Shown piece by piece: positions 8,615 through 19,400 of a DNA stretch of 64,000 nt. The stretch is taken from contig NZ_BAVZ01000008.1 of assembly GCF_000576305.1 (NCBI RefSeq), positions 156,115 through 220,114 on the forward strand, read 5' to 3'. The notes beneath the pieces were generated by a model, which was not told where the DNA came from, did not search any database, and saw nothing but the letters and a program-made list of their open reading frames with translations. The stretch comes from Paenibacillus pini JCM 16418. GTDB taxonomy: Bacteria > Bacillota > Bacilli > Paenibacillales > Paenibacillaceae. Made by a program: the position numbers and the translations under genes. Each line of letters opens with the position of its first letter. Positions within the stretch are counted from its first letter, which is position 1.

Positions 8615-9022
8615 ATGAAGACATTGAAGTATTCAAAAGCTACGAATTACGCTCTTCACACAATGTTGCATTTAGCATTGTCAAATTCGACGAAACCTGT
8701 AGGTGTACAAATTTTAGCAGAACAGCAAAAAGTATCCCCAACGTATTTGTCTAAGATACTTACGAAGCTTGTCAAAGAAGGTATGGTTGCATCTGCTTCA
8801 GGAGCTAATGGTGGATACTCATTAACAAAAGGGTGGGAATCCATTTCGTTTCTCGATATTATCTATGCTATTGAAGGAAAGTCTTCATTGTTTGATTGTG
8901 ATTTAAATCATGGGCCTGAATGTTTGATTCAAAAAGTCATGTTAACCTCAGAAGAAAAAATGGAAGAAGAATTAAGACAACAAACCATTGCAGGTTTAAT
9001 AGCTGAAATGACAACGACATAA
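8615..9022 (+). CDS. Rrf2-family transcriptional regulator
   Basis: 135-residue winged-helix regulator. The N-terminus KYSKATNYALHTMLHLAL and the recognition region VSPTYLSKILTKLVKEGMV, then SASGANGGYSLTKGWESISF, are typical of the Rrf2 family (NsrR/IscR/CymR relatives). The regulatory loop contains two cysteines in FDCDLNHGPECL, spaced Cx7C, so it may sense redox state or electrophiles rather than carry the three-cysteine iron-sulfur cluster of NsrR. The gene precedes a thioredoxin-reductase-like flavoprotein, its likely target. GAGAAGGG lies just upstream of the ATG. Confidence 0.88.
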   Translation: MKTLKYSKATNYALHTMLHLALSNSTKPVGVQILAEQQKVSPTYLSKILTKLVKEGMVASASGANGGYSLTKGWESISFLDIIYAIEGKSSLFDCDLNHGPECLIQKVMLTSEEKMEEELRQQTIAGLIAEMTTT

Positions 9023-9067
9023 TTAACGTTGTCTTCTGTTACTATAATTAAGGACATAGTGTATCGT

Positions 9068-9106
9068 TTATATCTTTTTTATTTTTTAGCTTAATTAAAG
9101 ATATAA
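9068..9106. promoter_or_regulatory. 10-bp inverted repeat between Rrf2 gene and flavoprotein gene
   Basis: TTATATCTTT (9068-9077) and AAAGATATAA (9097-9106) are exact reverse complements separated by 19 bases. It could be an operator for the neighbouring Rrf2 regulator or an A/T-rich hairpin. No T-run follows, so a terminator is less likely. Confidence 0.45.
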
Positions 9107-9157
9107 AAGGTCTTTGATGGTTATCATATCATAATGAAATAAGGAGATGGAAGATCA

Positions 9158-10075
9158 ATGAATATGTTAGATTGTATCGTTATAGGTGGAGGTCCATCTG
9201 GATTAAGTGCAAGCTTAACTTTAGGGAGGGCGAGAAGAAACATTGCACTATTTGACGATGGAACGAATCGGAATAAAGTTACACATGAGTCACACGGGTT
9301 CATCACTCGAGATGGGATAAAACCTCAAGCGTTTAAAGAAATTGGGTTGAAAGAGTTGGAGAATTATCCATCCATATCTTATTTTAATACAACAATTACT
9401 GAAATAATTAAAGATACTAGTAATGAAAGTTATATTGTCACAACGAAGGATGGTCAGCAATTTAGTACAGAGAAGATTATATTAGCTACAGGAATTCAAG
9501 AAATGTTTTCGATTCAAAATGTAAGAAATTATTATGGGAAAAGTCTGTTTAGTTGCCCGTATTGTGATGGCTGGGAGCTAAGGGATAAACCATTAGTTGT
9601 AATGGCAGACAAAGAAGAGCGTGCACTGCATATGGCTAAATTAATTTATAACTGGTCTAAGGATTTAGTTGTCGTAACCAATGGATTAGAATTATCGAAC
9701 GAAGGCGTTCAGGAGTTGCAAAAATGTAATATTAAAATAAAATCAGAGCCAATAAAAAATCTAATAGGTGAGGACGGCTATCTTCAAAAAATTGAATTTG
9801 TCACTGGAGAAACGATCACAAGATCAGGTGGATTTGTTATTCCATCCTTTTATCGTCCTAACCAATTTGCTGAGATTCTTGGATGTGAAATTCAAGATAA
9901 TGGAGCAGTTGTAACAGATGGTGTTGGTAGAACAACACAAAAGAATATATATATTGCGGGAGAAACTGAAACATCCGGACCCTCCTCATTAATTATTTCT
10001 GCTGCCGATGGTAATAGAGCTGCGGTTTCTGTAAATACGGATCTAACGATGGAACGTTTTGGATTACAGGCATAA
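9158..10075 (+). CDS. NAD(P)/FAD-dependent oxidoreductase, thioredoxin-reductase-like
   Basis: 305-residue flavoprotein of the thioredoxin reductase fold. The FAD site is CIVIGGGPSGLSASLTLGRA, the redox-active disulfide is CPYC in LFSCPYCDGWELRDKP, and the second nucleotide-binding region follows (PLVVMADKEERALHMAKL). The last domain has the usual NIYIAGETETSGP motif. The CPYCDGWE form and the absence of a nearby thioredoxin place it among the small GliT/HcaD-like disulfide reductases rather than canonical TrxB; the physiological disulfide is unknown. An Rrf2 regulator lies 135 bases upstream in the same direction. AAGGAGATGG precedes the ATG. Confidence 0.88.
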   Translation: MNMLDCIVIGGGPSGLSASLTLGRARRNIALFDDGTNRNKVTHESHGFITRDGIKPQAFKEIGLKELENYPSISYFNTTITEIIKDTSNESYIVTTKDGQQFSTEKIILATGIQEMFSIQNVRNYYGKSLFSCPYCDGWELRDKPLVVMADKEERALHMAKLIYNWSKDLVVVTNGLELSNEGVQELQKCNIKIKSEPIKNLIGEDGYLQKIEFVTGETITRSGGFVIPSFYRPNQFAEILGCEIQDNGAVVTDGVGRTTQKNIYIAGETETSGPSSLIISAADGNRAAVSVNTDLTMERFGLQA

Positions 10076-10106
10076 TTCGTAGAAAATGGATCGATGTACA
10101 TAGACA

Positions 10107-10162
10107 TTGTGCAAACGTTTACACAACGAATTATAAATGTTTTAGAGATGAAGCTGACAATA
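10107..10162 (-). promoter_or_regulatory. Orphan copy of the beta-amylase promoter/cre region
   Basis: This segment repeats the arrangement upstream of the beta-amylase gene (12080-12132): TTGTGCAAACGTTTACA with a perfect cre (10110-10123), then GAATTATAAA (minus-strand TATAAT at 10135-10130), then AAGCTGACAATA (minus-strand TTGTCA at 10160-10155). Here the -35/-10 spacing is 19 instead of 17, and no gene lies downstream; it points into the 3' end of the flavoprotein gene. It looks like a decayed duplicate. Confidence 0.6.
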
Positions 10163-10236
10163 CAAATATTTATGTAAAATCCTTGTCGTGTAAGTATTTT
10201 CTGCCTAATAAATTGTCATTCGAATAATGGAACGCA

Positions 10237-10270
10237 AAGAAGAGAAGGAAGATGAGTTCCTTCTCTTCTT
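10237..10270 (-). terminator. Terminator hairpin of the beta-amylase gene
   Basis: AAGAAGAGAAGGAA (10237-10250) is the exact reverse complement of TTCCTTCTCTTCTT (10257-10270) with a six-base loop. It lies 9 bases past the amylase stop. The T-rich tail in the minus direction is short. Confidence 0.65.
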
Positions 10271-10278
10271 GAAATGAA

Positions 10279-11988
10279 TTATGCTGAAAAAGGTAGCTTA
10301 ATCGTTGTATCCATTGCACTTACCGTTGGCGTACCTGATTTAATTGTACCTGCGGCTCCATTAGCTCCCGGTGTAAAGGTAGATGTACCGCTATTAAAGA
10401 AGTAGTTTGCGGAATTGTTATTATCCCACGTGCCGCTTCCATTATTGAAATCGGCCTCCAACTGAGTTGCTGATCCAATATCAATTGTAATTTTGCTATA
10501 CCCAGGATAAGCGGTTCCTGCATCTGTCATAGCAACGCCAGGTGCAGTCGTCCATGTGCCTCCGGCTGGGCGATAGTGAATATAGGGGGAGGCATAGCCT
10601 CTCTTGTAATAAATCGTAACGCTGTTGCTTACGCTTGGCTTGGTATGACTGATAACGTATTGCTTGAATCCAGCCATATTGCTGCTTGCCGTGCCATCAC
10701 TATTCACTAAATTTGCAAGGCGTAGCAATGTAAATCCATTGTAGTTCCACTTCATCATTTTCTCTTCGATCTTTTGGAAGTTACCCGTTGCCAGTGCATT
10801 CTCACCATTCAAGCGAACACCTTTGCTATTTGCTATGGCAGATACGGTATCTACCAATGTAGAAGGCTTGGAGTAGGCAGGTGCGCTACCGTCATCATTC
10901 ATTTCTAAACAGGTAAAAGTTAAGTCTAAATTGCTGTCCTTAAATTTTTGAATGAGTGAGTTGTAATCGTAATAGCCCGCTGTATATTCTGCACTATGTG
11001 GGGAGGTGGGGTTATTGTATTGCCAGTGAAGACCGGATACCTTCGCACCGATCGGAACGCCGAATACAGAGTCGAATTTGCTATGAGCTGCGGCAGCGAT
11101 CACGCCAAGATGATTCTCAAGCACGCTTTGGTACCATCTCAGGAAGTCTTTACCGTAGGTAATATTGTAACCGCCTGTGGAGAAGAAGGAATCCCCATCA
11201 TCGGGAGGATTGATTTGGCTTACATTGGTCAGAGATAAGCCCCAGGCTTGGTTTACACCACTGAGAGAGCCATATTTACTAATCATAGCGTTTCTAAACG
11301 CATTCTTCGCTGTATCCGTATATACTTGGAACTTGCCACGACTAGGATAACTCCAGCCAGCAGCGCTGTAATAAGAAGGGTATCGTAATTCTCCGGAAGG
11401 ACCGGCACTTAAATAGATTTTAGGAATGATGGATTTATAGCTAGCAAAGTTTGTTGCAAAAGAGCCGTAGAGGTCACTATATTGCTGGTTTATCCCACTC
11501 CAGAATGGTGAAATGGCTTCATTATTCACATAACCCGTTTCACTCTTGTATTTCATTTCATCCGCAGAGCCTTTGCTCCAGAGCCAAGCTGGAAGCGGGA
11601 TATTACAATCATCTCCGGGATTCCCACCACAAGTATGTGTGGATAGAATGGGTACCCATTTGAGTCCAGATTCGCTGACAGCGTTTGCATAAGTTTTGTA
11701 GTAGCTCCAATCAAATTGGTTATCTCCAGCCGCTTCTACATCTCCCCACCACACATCGGTAGTTAGAGCATAAACACCATTATCCTTCAATGTCTTGAGT
11801 TGCTTTTTAAATGCAGTCCAATCCGTAATTTTTACTAAGGGTGCCATGACAGAAGCTTTAAAATCTGTGGCCACATCAGCATTTGCTGTACCTGAGCTAG
11901 AAAATACACCTACAACCGTAGAGAAAAGTAAGAAAAAACCTAATGCAAGTATACGAGCTTTTCTCCAACCCATTTGACTTGATTTCAA
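10279..11988 (-). CDS. Secreted beta-amylase (GH14) with C-terminal carbohydrate-binding module
   Basis: Exo-acting enzyme releasing maltose from starch. The signal peptide includes KARILALGFFLLFSTVVGVF and ends near GTANA. The GH14 barrel follows from about VMAPLVKITDWTAFK, with the acid glutamate in SAGPSGELRYPSYY and the base glutamate in RLNGENALATG. The last 100 residues (VTIYYKRGYASPYIHYRPAG to the end) form a CBM25-like starch-binding module. The frame is open to 12087, but the transcription start is near 12095 and AGGAGG (11998-12003) abuts the ATG at 11997 with no gap; the TTG at 11988, nine bases away, is the best-spaced start. A cre at the promoter implies glucose repression. Confidence 0.9.
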   Translation of the reverse strand: MKSSQMGWRKARILALGFFLLFSTVVGVFSSSGTANADVATDFKASVMAPLVKITDWTAFKKQLKTLKDNGVYALTTDVWWGDVEAAGDNQFDWSYYKTYANAVSESGLKWVPILSTHTCGGNPGDDCNIPLPAWLWSKGSADEMKYKSETGYVNNEAISPFWSGINQQYSDLYGSFATNFASYKSIIPKIYLSAGPSGELRYPSYYSAAGWSYPSRGKFQVYTDTAKNAFRNAMISKYGSLSGVNQAWGLSLTNVSQINPPDDGDSFFSTGGYNITYGKDFLRWYQSVLENHLGVIAAAAHSKFDSVFGVPIGAKVSGLHWQYNNPTSPHSAEYTAGYYDYNSLIQKFKDSNLDLTFTCLEMNDDGSAPAYSKPSTLVDTVSAIANSKGVRLNGENALATGNFQKIEEKMMKWNYNGFTLLRLANLVNSDGTASSNMAGFKQYVISHTKPSVSNSVTIYYKRGYASPYIHYRPAGGTWTTAPGVAMTDAGTAYPGYSKITIDIGSATQLEADFNNGSGTWDNNNSANYFFNSGTSTFTPGANGAAGTIKSGTPTVSAMDTTIKLPFSA

Positions 11989-12082
11989 AATGGTCATCCT
12001 CCTCTTTTGTGAAAATAGCTTCCTAAGCACAGTGAAGGGCCCTTCGCAAAACTCAGGAAATGTGGACATATATCCGAGTTTG

Positions 12083-12130
12083 TGCAAACGTTTACATAAG
12101 AATTATAAACGACATGGTTAAAGATGACAA
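12083..12130 (-). promoter_or_regulatory. Beta-amylase promoter with perfect cre at the start site
   Basis: Minus-strand TTGTCA (12130-12125) and TATAAT (12107-12102) are 17 bases apart. A perfect cre, TGCAAACGTTTACA (12083-12096), covers the predicted transcription start near 12095. This is the arrangement expected for direct CcpA repression. Confidence 0.8.
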
Positions 12131-12280
12131 TATATTTTATATTTTACTAAAAACAGAACGTCTACTCCTGCTTAATATCTTTGGTAAATATGCCCCGTGT
12201 TAAATTCCTCATGCTCACATATTCGAACATCAACAGGACCATAATAATTGGTAATTAGCTAACAGAGAGGTTGGGATCAT

Positions 12281-12673
12281 ATGAATCAGGCAACGGAGCG
12301 TATACAAGACTTATTGAATGCGTCCATTCAAATTATTGATCACATGGAGGAAAGTGGCGAAACTGCATCGCAGGTGAAGCAAATCAAGCAAATGCTCCAG
12401 CAACAAACGGCACAGTTAACCAATGGAAGTATACAGTCATTGGAAAGTTTGAATCCGTCCCTCGCGCAGGTGCTTCGAGTGGTTAACCAACTGCAACAAG
12501 AAACAGAACAAAAGTATAGTGAAGCGACGGGGAATGCGACGGAACAATTTGAAGCCAAGGAAATAGAGAAGCAACTACAGTTCCCAGCTGCGTATCATGA
12601 GAAAATCGATTATAAAAGCTTGCATAAGATTAGTCTAAATCTAGAGGAAGCTCAGTCCCTCTTATCGCATTGA
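12281..12673 (+). CDS. Conserved-looking hypothetical protein, coiled-coil, glutamine-rich
   Basis: 130-residue soluble protein not recognised. It has no signal peptide or membrane segment. It is predicted to be almost entirely helical, with heptad-like runs in residues 1-45 (IQDLLNASIQIIDHMEE) and 60-90 (LAQVLRVVNQLQQETEQKY), and many glutamines. AGAGAGG lies upstream of the ATG, and a strong terminator follows at 12767-12829, so it appears to be a single-gene unit between the amylase and the toxin locus. Codon use resembles its neighbours. No function is proposed. Confidence 0.65.
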   Translation: MNQATERIQDLLNASIQIIDHMEESGETASQVKQIKQMLQQQTAQLTNGSIQSLESLNPSLAQVLRVVNQLQQETEQKYSEATGNATEQFEAKEIEKQLQFPAAYHEKIDYKSLHKISLNLEEAQSLLSH

Positions 12674-12766
12674 TCTTAAACAGAGCATTCCACTTTATAA
12701 CTCAAGTAAACGGCCCATGTATTGTGGTAGGCAACTCGGATTGACCCTATAACGTTGAGACATACC

Positions 12767-12829
12767 AAAACACCTTCAAGAGTGGAACTCCGTCGATAAG
12801 ATAGGAGATCCGCTTGGGAAGGTGTTTTT
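12767..12829 (+). terminator. Strong rho-independent terminator
   Basis: AAAACACCTTC pairs with GAAGGTGTTTT, with inner pairing of GGA-CTCC to GGAG-TCC, followed by a T-run. It insulates the 130-residue gene from the toxin locus. The rest of 12830-13092 is A/T-rich, with no other clear signal except AGAAGGAGG before the next gene. Confidence 0.8.
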
Positions 12830-13092
12830 GCGTTATAAACGATAGTGAGAGTGATTTGTCTCGTTTTTTTATTTAAATCCATTACTTTTTTTCGAGTTAA
12901 AACGACAAAATAAATAATTGATTTGCTATGAGAATGCATTATTCATATGAATTTAAGTATTCTGAACTATTGATTATGGGTAGTTTTTACTTCTAGTAAA
13001 AAATTAGGATAAACATTCTATATATTCCATGATTAATAAGTCGATATTAACCTAGGGGGTTATTAACAAAAATTGTAGAAGGAGGAAAAAGG

Positions 13093-16000
13093 ATGAGATA
13101 CAAAAGACTAACAATCCTGTTCTTAGTGATGTTTTTAATCACAGGTTCTTTAATTCCAGGAGAAGTAAGTGAAGCCAGAGGGTATCAATCACAAAATTTG
13201 TTTAATTTTCAAGAAACCGAATCAGTTAGGCAGCAGCCACAGGTATTAGAGGTGAATGCTCCGACACTACCAGAAGAAGGAACTATTCCACCAAAGAAAG
13301 ACGATTCTTCTGTACCACCTAACTTGGACGGAGATAATTCAGAATTTCCTTCGGAAGAGTTACCGGGGGTAGATCCAGATCGTGAGAATAAAGAGGATGA
13401 TATAGATATAGATCAAAGTGATTCTATAATGATGTTAGCTAGCAAGACTGAACTTATTATTTCACCAGGCGATAGTATAAAAGTGACTAATTCTTACTCA
13501 TCTACAATTAGTATTCTTACGGATGCTGGAATTAAGAACAATAAGAGATATGACTTTGTTAGCTATGGCGCAGACGGAAAAAAATCAAGCGATGAAATGG
13601 AAACGTACAATAGTATTCAAGTACCTGGTAAAGGAGGATATAGCATTATTACAAATGACTATAGAGAACCGTTAACAGCAAGTTTTAATCCTGCATATAT
13701 AACGTATTCTTACTCTCCAGTACCAGCTCTTTTAAAAAAGACATTAATGAGGGAAGAATCATTTCGATTTATTAGTATATATTCATTTAATTATGCGATT
13801 AGTATCTTGAGTGATTCGATTTCTAATCCTGATGGAAGATATGACTACGCTATATTTAAGAGTGATGGTAAACAGGACAGTTCAATAATGAATACTAAAA
13901 ATCATCCTTCGCTTACACCAAATGAGGAAATAATTCTTATCGGAGCATCTTACGTACCGGTAACGATCGGTGTTCCATTTGATGCTTTTATCGGAGATGA
14001 TTTTGACGAACCGGCATATGAATCTGCAACTTTACAACAAGGACAGAGTTATGAATTAACTAATATAAGTACTGTTTCAGATGTAATTGAAACTGATGGC
14101 ACAACGAAAGATAAATTTGATTACGTTGTATATCTTCCTGACGGAACAGAGTCAACAAACGGGAAGAACACGAGTAATAAACCAACCGTAGGGCCGGGAA
14201 AACGAGTTGTCATGACATTACTTACAGAAACTCCGGTCAGAGTGGGGGCACCATATCGTAGATTTATCGGAAAGGTTGTGGAAGATCAGGCATTTAGCAG
14301 AGTAACACTATCGCAAGGAGAATCATATATATTCACAAATAATGGTTCGAAGACAAATCAAGTGTATCAAAACGCGAAACTAGTAAAAGGTGAGTTTGAT
14401 TATATGGTGTATAAATCAGACGGTACTTATTATTCAAGAGGATTCAATAGTACGAACTCAATAAGCATTCCTACAGGTGGGTATGCCTTTGTTACTGTAG
14501 CATCAGCTTCGTCGATAACTTTTGACTATACAGATGATTTTAGTGCAGAAGTAACGGATGAACCCGCCTACTTTAGGGTTACACTTCGTAAAGGTGAAAG
14601 CTACGAATTTACGAATATAAGTGAGGGGCAGAGATACTTTAATACCGATGCGTCAACAAATAATAGATTTGATTCAGTACAATATAATGCTGATGGAACG
14701 GAGTTTAGTAAATATTCTAATACTTTTACAGCAACAAGTATTTTTCCTGGAAGACGAATTGTTGTTACAGCAGTATCAGACCTCCCAGTAACTTTTGGTG
14801 TAGCTTATCGTCTTTTTTCATGGAAGGGAAAAAATGAAGAGGCCTTCACAAAGCAACAAATTCAGATAGGAGAATCCTATGTATTTCGTAATAGTGGTCC
14901 CAAAAGCATCACTATACAGAAAGATGCTTTGTCAGTAAATGGAATAGTGGATTATGCTAAATATGATTCAAAAGGTATTGTTACAGGAAGTGGTTACAAC
15001 TATAAGAGTAATATGTTGTCCATTCCAGCTAATGGATATCTGATTATCACAGGTCAATCTGTAGGGGAGATCATCTTTCGATACACTGATCCGGTTACTG
15101 CAGAACCATTCACTCATCCAGCAATGCTACGCGTAACTCTGAAACAAGGTGAATCTTATAATTTTAATAATATTACTGATTATCAGAGTAATTTGAATGT
15201 TGTAGAAAGTGTCTCTGGAGGTAATGGTTATTCTTTTGTTTTAACTAAACCGGATGGAAGTATCTCACGCCAAGGTGTAAATAAACATACGTATACAATT
15301 ATTATGGGTAGATACTCGGCCCATATTACCAACGATGATGTTAATCCCATTACATTCATTGTTGTATATAGTTCATTCGTATCGTCGCCAGATGATGATC
15401 CTAGTATGTTACGCGTAACTTTAAATCAAAACAATTCTTATATGTTCAGGAACGAAACATCCAAAGCTATCTCCATTGTGAGTGATGCTAAAAGTAGTAA
15501 TTATACTGAGTATGATTATGTAGAGTATGCTGCGAACGGGACTACATCGAAGGGCGAAATAAATCATGACGGGAACTTATCGATTTCATCAGGTGACACA
15601 ATCATCGTTACGGTTACTTCTGTTCAGCCTGTAACATTCCGATATGCTAAACAATTGATAGGTGAGCCACAAGATGATCCTGCATTTATTAAAAAAACAT
15701 TAGTAAGCCAACAATCGGCGGCATTTAAAAATACTAGTCTCGATAAGGATCAACTGGTTACAAATGCAATAATTGGAGCAAATCGCTATTACGATTATAA
15801 AATCGTCAATGCCGACGGTACACTTTACAAGGAGGGAAGCAAAACAGACTTTGAATATCCTATCCCAGCAGGTGCTGAAATTACTGTGAAAGTGACGTCT
15901 TCCGATCCAGTCATTGTTGGGGCACCGTTTAGACATTTCATTGAGAGTGATCCTGTCAATATTACATTTGAAAAATTAACAGAAAATGATCCTATTAAAG

Positions 16001-16433
16001 TTTCTAAAGAAGTAGGTAAGAATGGTTATTATCTGCTTAAGGCCACTCAAACAGGAGCATATCGTATAGCTACGAAAAAAGATGATATGTCTGGTTCGAC
16101 CGTTATTTCAGTTTATAAAGACCCTAAACTTCAAAATCTAATAGTCACTAGTAAGGATAGTGAGCAAATTTATGGGGCAGATTACGTTGTTGTTGAAGTT
16201 GAGCTTATAGCAGGACAATCCTATTATATTAAGCTAAATGATAATTCGGGTGTTTCACTAGAATTATACTTAGCTGCTGCTGCAATGAAGATGAAACCGA
16301 ATACAGATTTTGAATATAGCTCGACGGGAGAATTAAATAAAATCATTTACCTACCGGAGATATGCTGATATATACCTATGATTTAAATGGTAATTTAAAA
16401 TCTAAGAAGAAGAGAGTCTATCCATTTCAATAG
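13093..16433 (+). CDS. Secreted nine-repeat protein paired with the RHS toxin (C-terminal frameshift)
   Basis: Large secreted protein preceding an RHS toxin. Residues 1-29 are a signal peptide (RLTILFLVMFLITGSLIPG), followed by an acidic, proline-rich linker to about residue 115. Then come about nine imperfect repeats of about 93 residues, each opening with a motif like RVTLKQGESYNFNN and containing FDYxxYxxDG. The last part (YYLLKATQTGAYRIATKKDD) resembles a pre-peptidase/beta-sandwich domain. As sequenced, the frame stops at 16368. In the +2 frame from about 16353 it continues TGDMLIYTYDLNGNLKSKKK to TAG at 16433, adding a YD-type repeat. One lost base near 16351 (TACCCTACC read as TACCTACC) explains this; the restored length is about 1113 residues and the gap to the next ATG is 15 bases. 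Function is unknown; it may be a surface or export partner. Confidence 0.75.
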
Positions 16434-16448
16434 ACAGAAGGTGAAACT

Positions 16449-19400
16449 ATGAATAAGAAACTATTAAGTATACTGCTCTGCTTAACCTTACTATTTGGTG
16501 GGGTTGAGTCAATTGCTTACAGTGCAGAGACCGCACCACAGGTCACAAAACAAGTTACAGAAGAACAAGGGGTTATTACATTTGCTAGTCTTCTCAAAAC
16601 ATATAAACTTGAAGAACCTTGGCTGGATGAACAAATTGCTAAGGGATATTCGTTATTTGAGATAGAACAGGCACTTAAAGAGACTGGAAATAATAAGAGT
16701 GAATTTGAGCGGAAGATGAAAAATGAAAGTCCAGTTCAAGTGATCCGAACCAACGAAAGTGTACAGTCTCGGGGTCAGGTTATTGCCTCGGGGGAATACG
16801 ATCAAAAGGCATTGACCCAAATGTCGCTCCACCAAGCATCATCTGACTATCCTGTTTCTTATGGTACGGATATCGTATCCTCCTCTACGGGGGATTTAGA
16901 AATCCAAAATACAGATTTTAATTTACCAGGGGCTATCACATTTCAGTTAGAACGTGTATATGAAGCAAGCATGGCCAACAATGACATCGGTGTTACTTTG
17001 GATAATGGAAGCTATGTTAATAAAGCGGGAGTACGTCGTGAAGAAAGCGATACGGGGCTAGGTAGAGGCTGGAGATGGGATCTTCCGTCGATTCAGACAA
17101 GGAATGAAGGGAAATATCTATATTATCCTGGAATAGGAACGTATAAATTATCAGAAGGGCTCTTACTTGAAGGATACCCTTGGAAAGATATACAACTATC
17201 TAATGATAGTACAGTAAATATTGATGGTAAAGTGAGCCAGATTCAATTATCCGTACTGAATGGTCTTCATTATTATTTTGATTCGACAGGACTCTTGTTA
17301 TTAATTCAGGATGACTATAACAATCGGGTGGAGTTCCGCTATACGAATAATCAAATTGGAGGTACCCTTATTTCTAATATTCGTAACAGCGATGGAAATG
17401 AGCTAGTTTTTAATTATACCTCCAATAATCAAGTGATTGTAGCTCAAAAGGGTACCGAGCGTAAGCTAGTATACATGCTAGCTAAAGAAAATGATTATCA
17501 AACATTGGTGTCTGTAACCGATGCTAATGGTCTTAAGACAAAATATTTCTACGTTGATAGGGAAACGGCATTTAACTTTATACCAGGGGAAGTAAGTAAT
17601 CCTGCACTACAGGGAAAAGAACATCAATCCTTGCTGTTTAGAATAATGAGTCCGTATTCGTCAATGACTGAGTTATCCTATACGTCGTATATCAAGAATA
17701 TAGGGGACTATGCGACTAGGGAAATTCATAAATTAGAGACTAGGAAAGATACATTCTCAACGTCTCAAGGTATAGAGACATATAACGAAACTAAATTTAT
17801 TTTTACGAACGAGGATACGAATCAACTTGTGGATTCATATAACACAGAGGCAACAATTCAATCGAGAAATTCTCAAACCAAGTATATGTTCCATCACAGT
17901 AAGGATGGGTTGACTCGTCCTGAAACGATTCAATTGATTCAATTGAAAACCTTAGGAGATACGAGTGGATTTATTCAAAAATATACTTATGATGAGGCGA
18001 GAAAAGCCTCTAATAAACCTATTCAAATGAAAGAAAACTTTGTTCAGGATGGACGGGACTCAGCGGTTCTAACTTCTCAGTACCAATATAATGATAAGGG
18101 TATGATTGAGAAAGAAAGTCAGAGCACTGGGCAAGAAACGATTATGAATTATCAGAATTCAGCAGAACCATACCTCTGGTCACTTCCAAGTACAGTTACG
18201 ACAAAAATTAAGGATGGACAGTCTCGTGTTGAAGCTTATAAATACAACAAGCAGGGAAGTACAATTCAGTCTGCTGTCAGGGAAAACACGATAGGTGGTA
18301 AGTTACTGGCGCAAACAGATATCCAATATGATGCGTTTGGTAATCCTAATGTTACAACCGTTAAAGACGGAACGAAGAATATTGTAAACTACCAATTCTA
18401 TGAATCGCCTTATGGACGACATCTATTAACGAAAGAATCACAGACTGTGAAAACGGTGGATAATACTGATAGTACAGTATCTACGTTGTATTCTTATAAC
18501 TTAACAGGAGATGTACAATCTGTAACGGATGAAGCGGGTAAAGTGACAGATTATTCGTATGATTCTATAGGTAGGATCAAGCAGATTTCATACAATGATG
18601 GTACAAAGCAAACGGTACAGTATGATGATGAGCTTTATTCGGTTAAAAGTACTGCCCCAGATGGAATAGTTACAACGAATATATTTAATCCTTTGGGTTT
18701 TCTTACGCAAGAAGTTCAAGATAAGGCAGTGTATCAATATTTCTATAATGAAGAGGGAAATATAGAAAAACTGATTGATGCGGAGCAAAATTCAACTTCG
18801 TACGTTTATGATGCCTTTGAGCGCTTAACACGTACAATATATGCGGATCTTACAGTGGATAAAGTAGATTATGATCTAGCGAATCTAACGGTCACATATA
18901 CAGATGCAAGTGGGAATAAAGAGCGAGAACAGTCCGACTTGTTAGGACAAGTCACGTTGCAAGAAGAAAACAATAAAGGTAGCTTCATACCTCTAAGAAA
19001 ATTAACATATGATCTGGATGGTAATGTTCTTAGTAGTCAGGATGGAAATGGACAGATCACGACTTCCTCGTATGATGCTCTAGGTAGATTGCTTACTGTT
19101 ACCGACCCTGAGATGCGTCTGACAGGTTATACGTACAGTCTGGCTGGGGATTTAACAGGTATAACTTTTCCAGACAAAACAACATTAAGTAAACAATATG
19201 ATGAATTGGGTAGATTAACTCGTCAGATTAATGAGAAGTCCCAATCTGAATCATATTATTATGATACGCGTAGCAATGTGATCAAACATACTAATTATGC
19301 AGGTAAGACAACGGAATATAAGTATAACGATGATAATTTAGTAACGGAGATTAAAACTCCAAGTGAAGCAATAACTTATGCTTATGATTCGGTAGGTCGA

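Noticed and set aside
12676..12939. Minus-strand frame of 87 codons
   Set aside because: It lies across the strong terminator at 12767-12829 and has no ribosome site or recognisable protein features.
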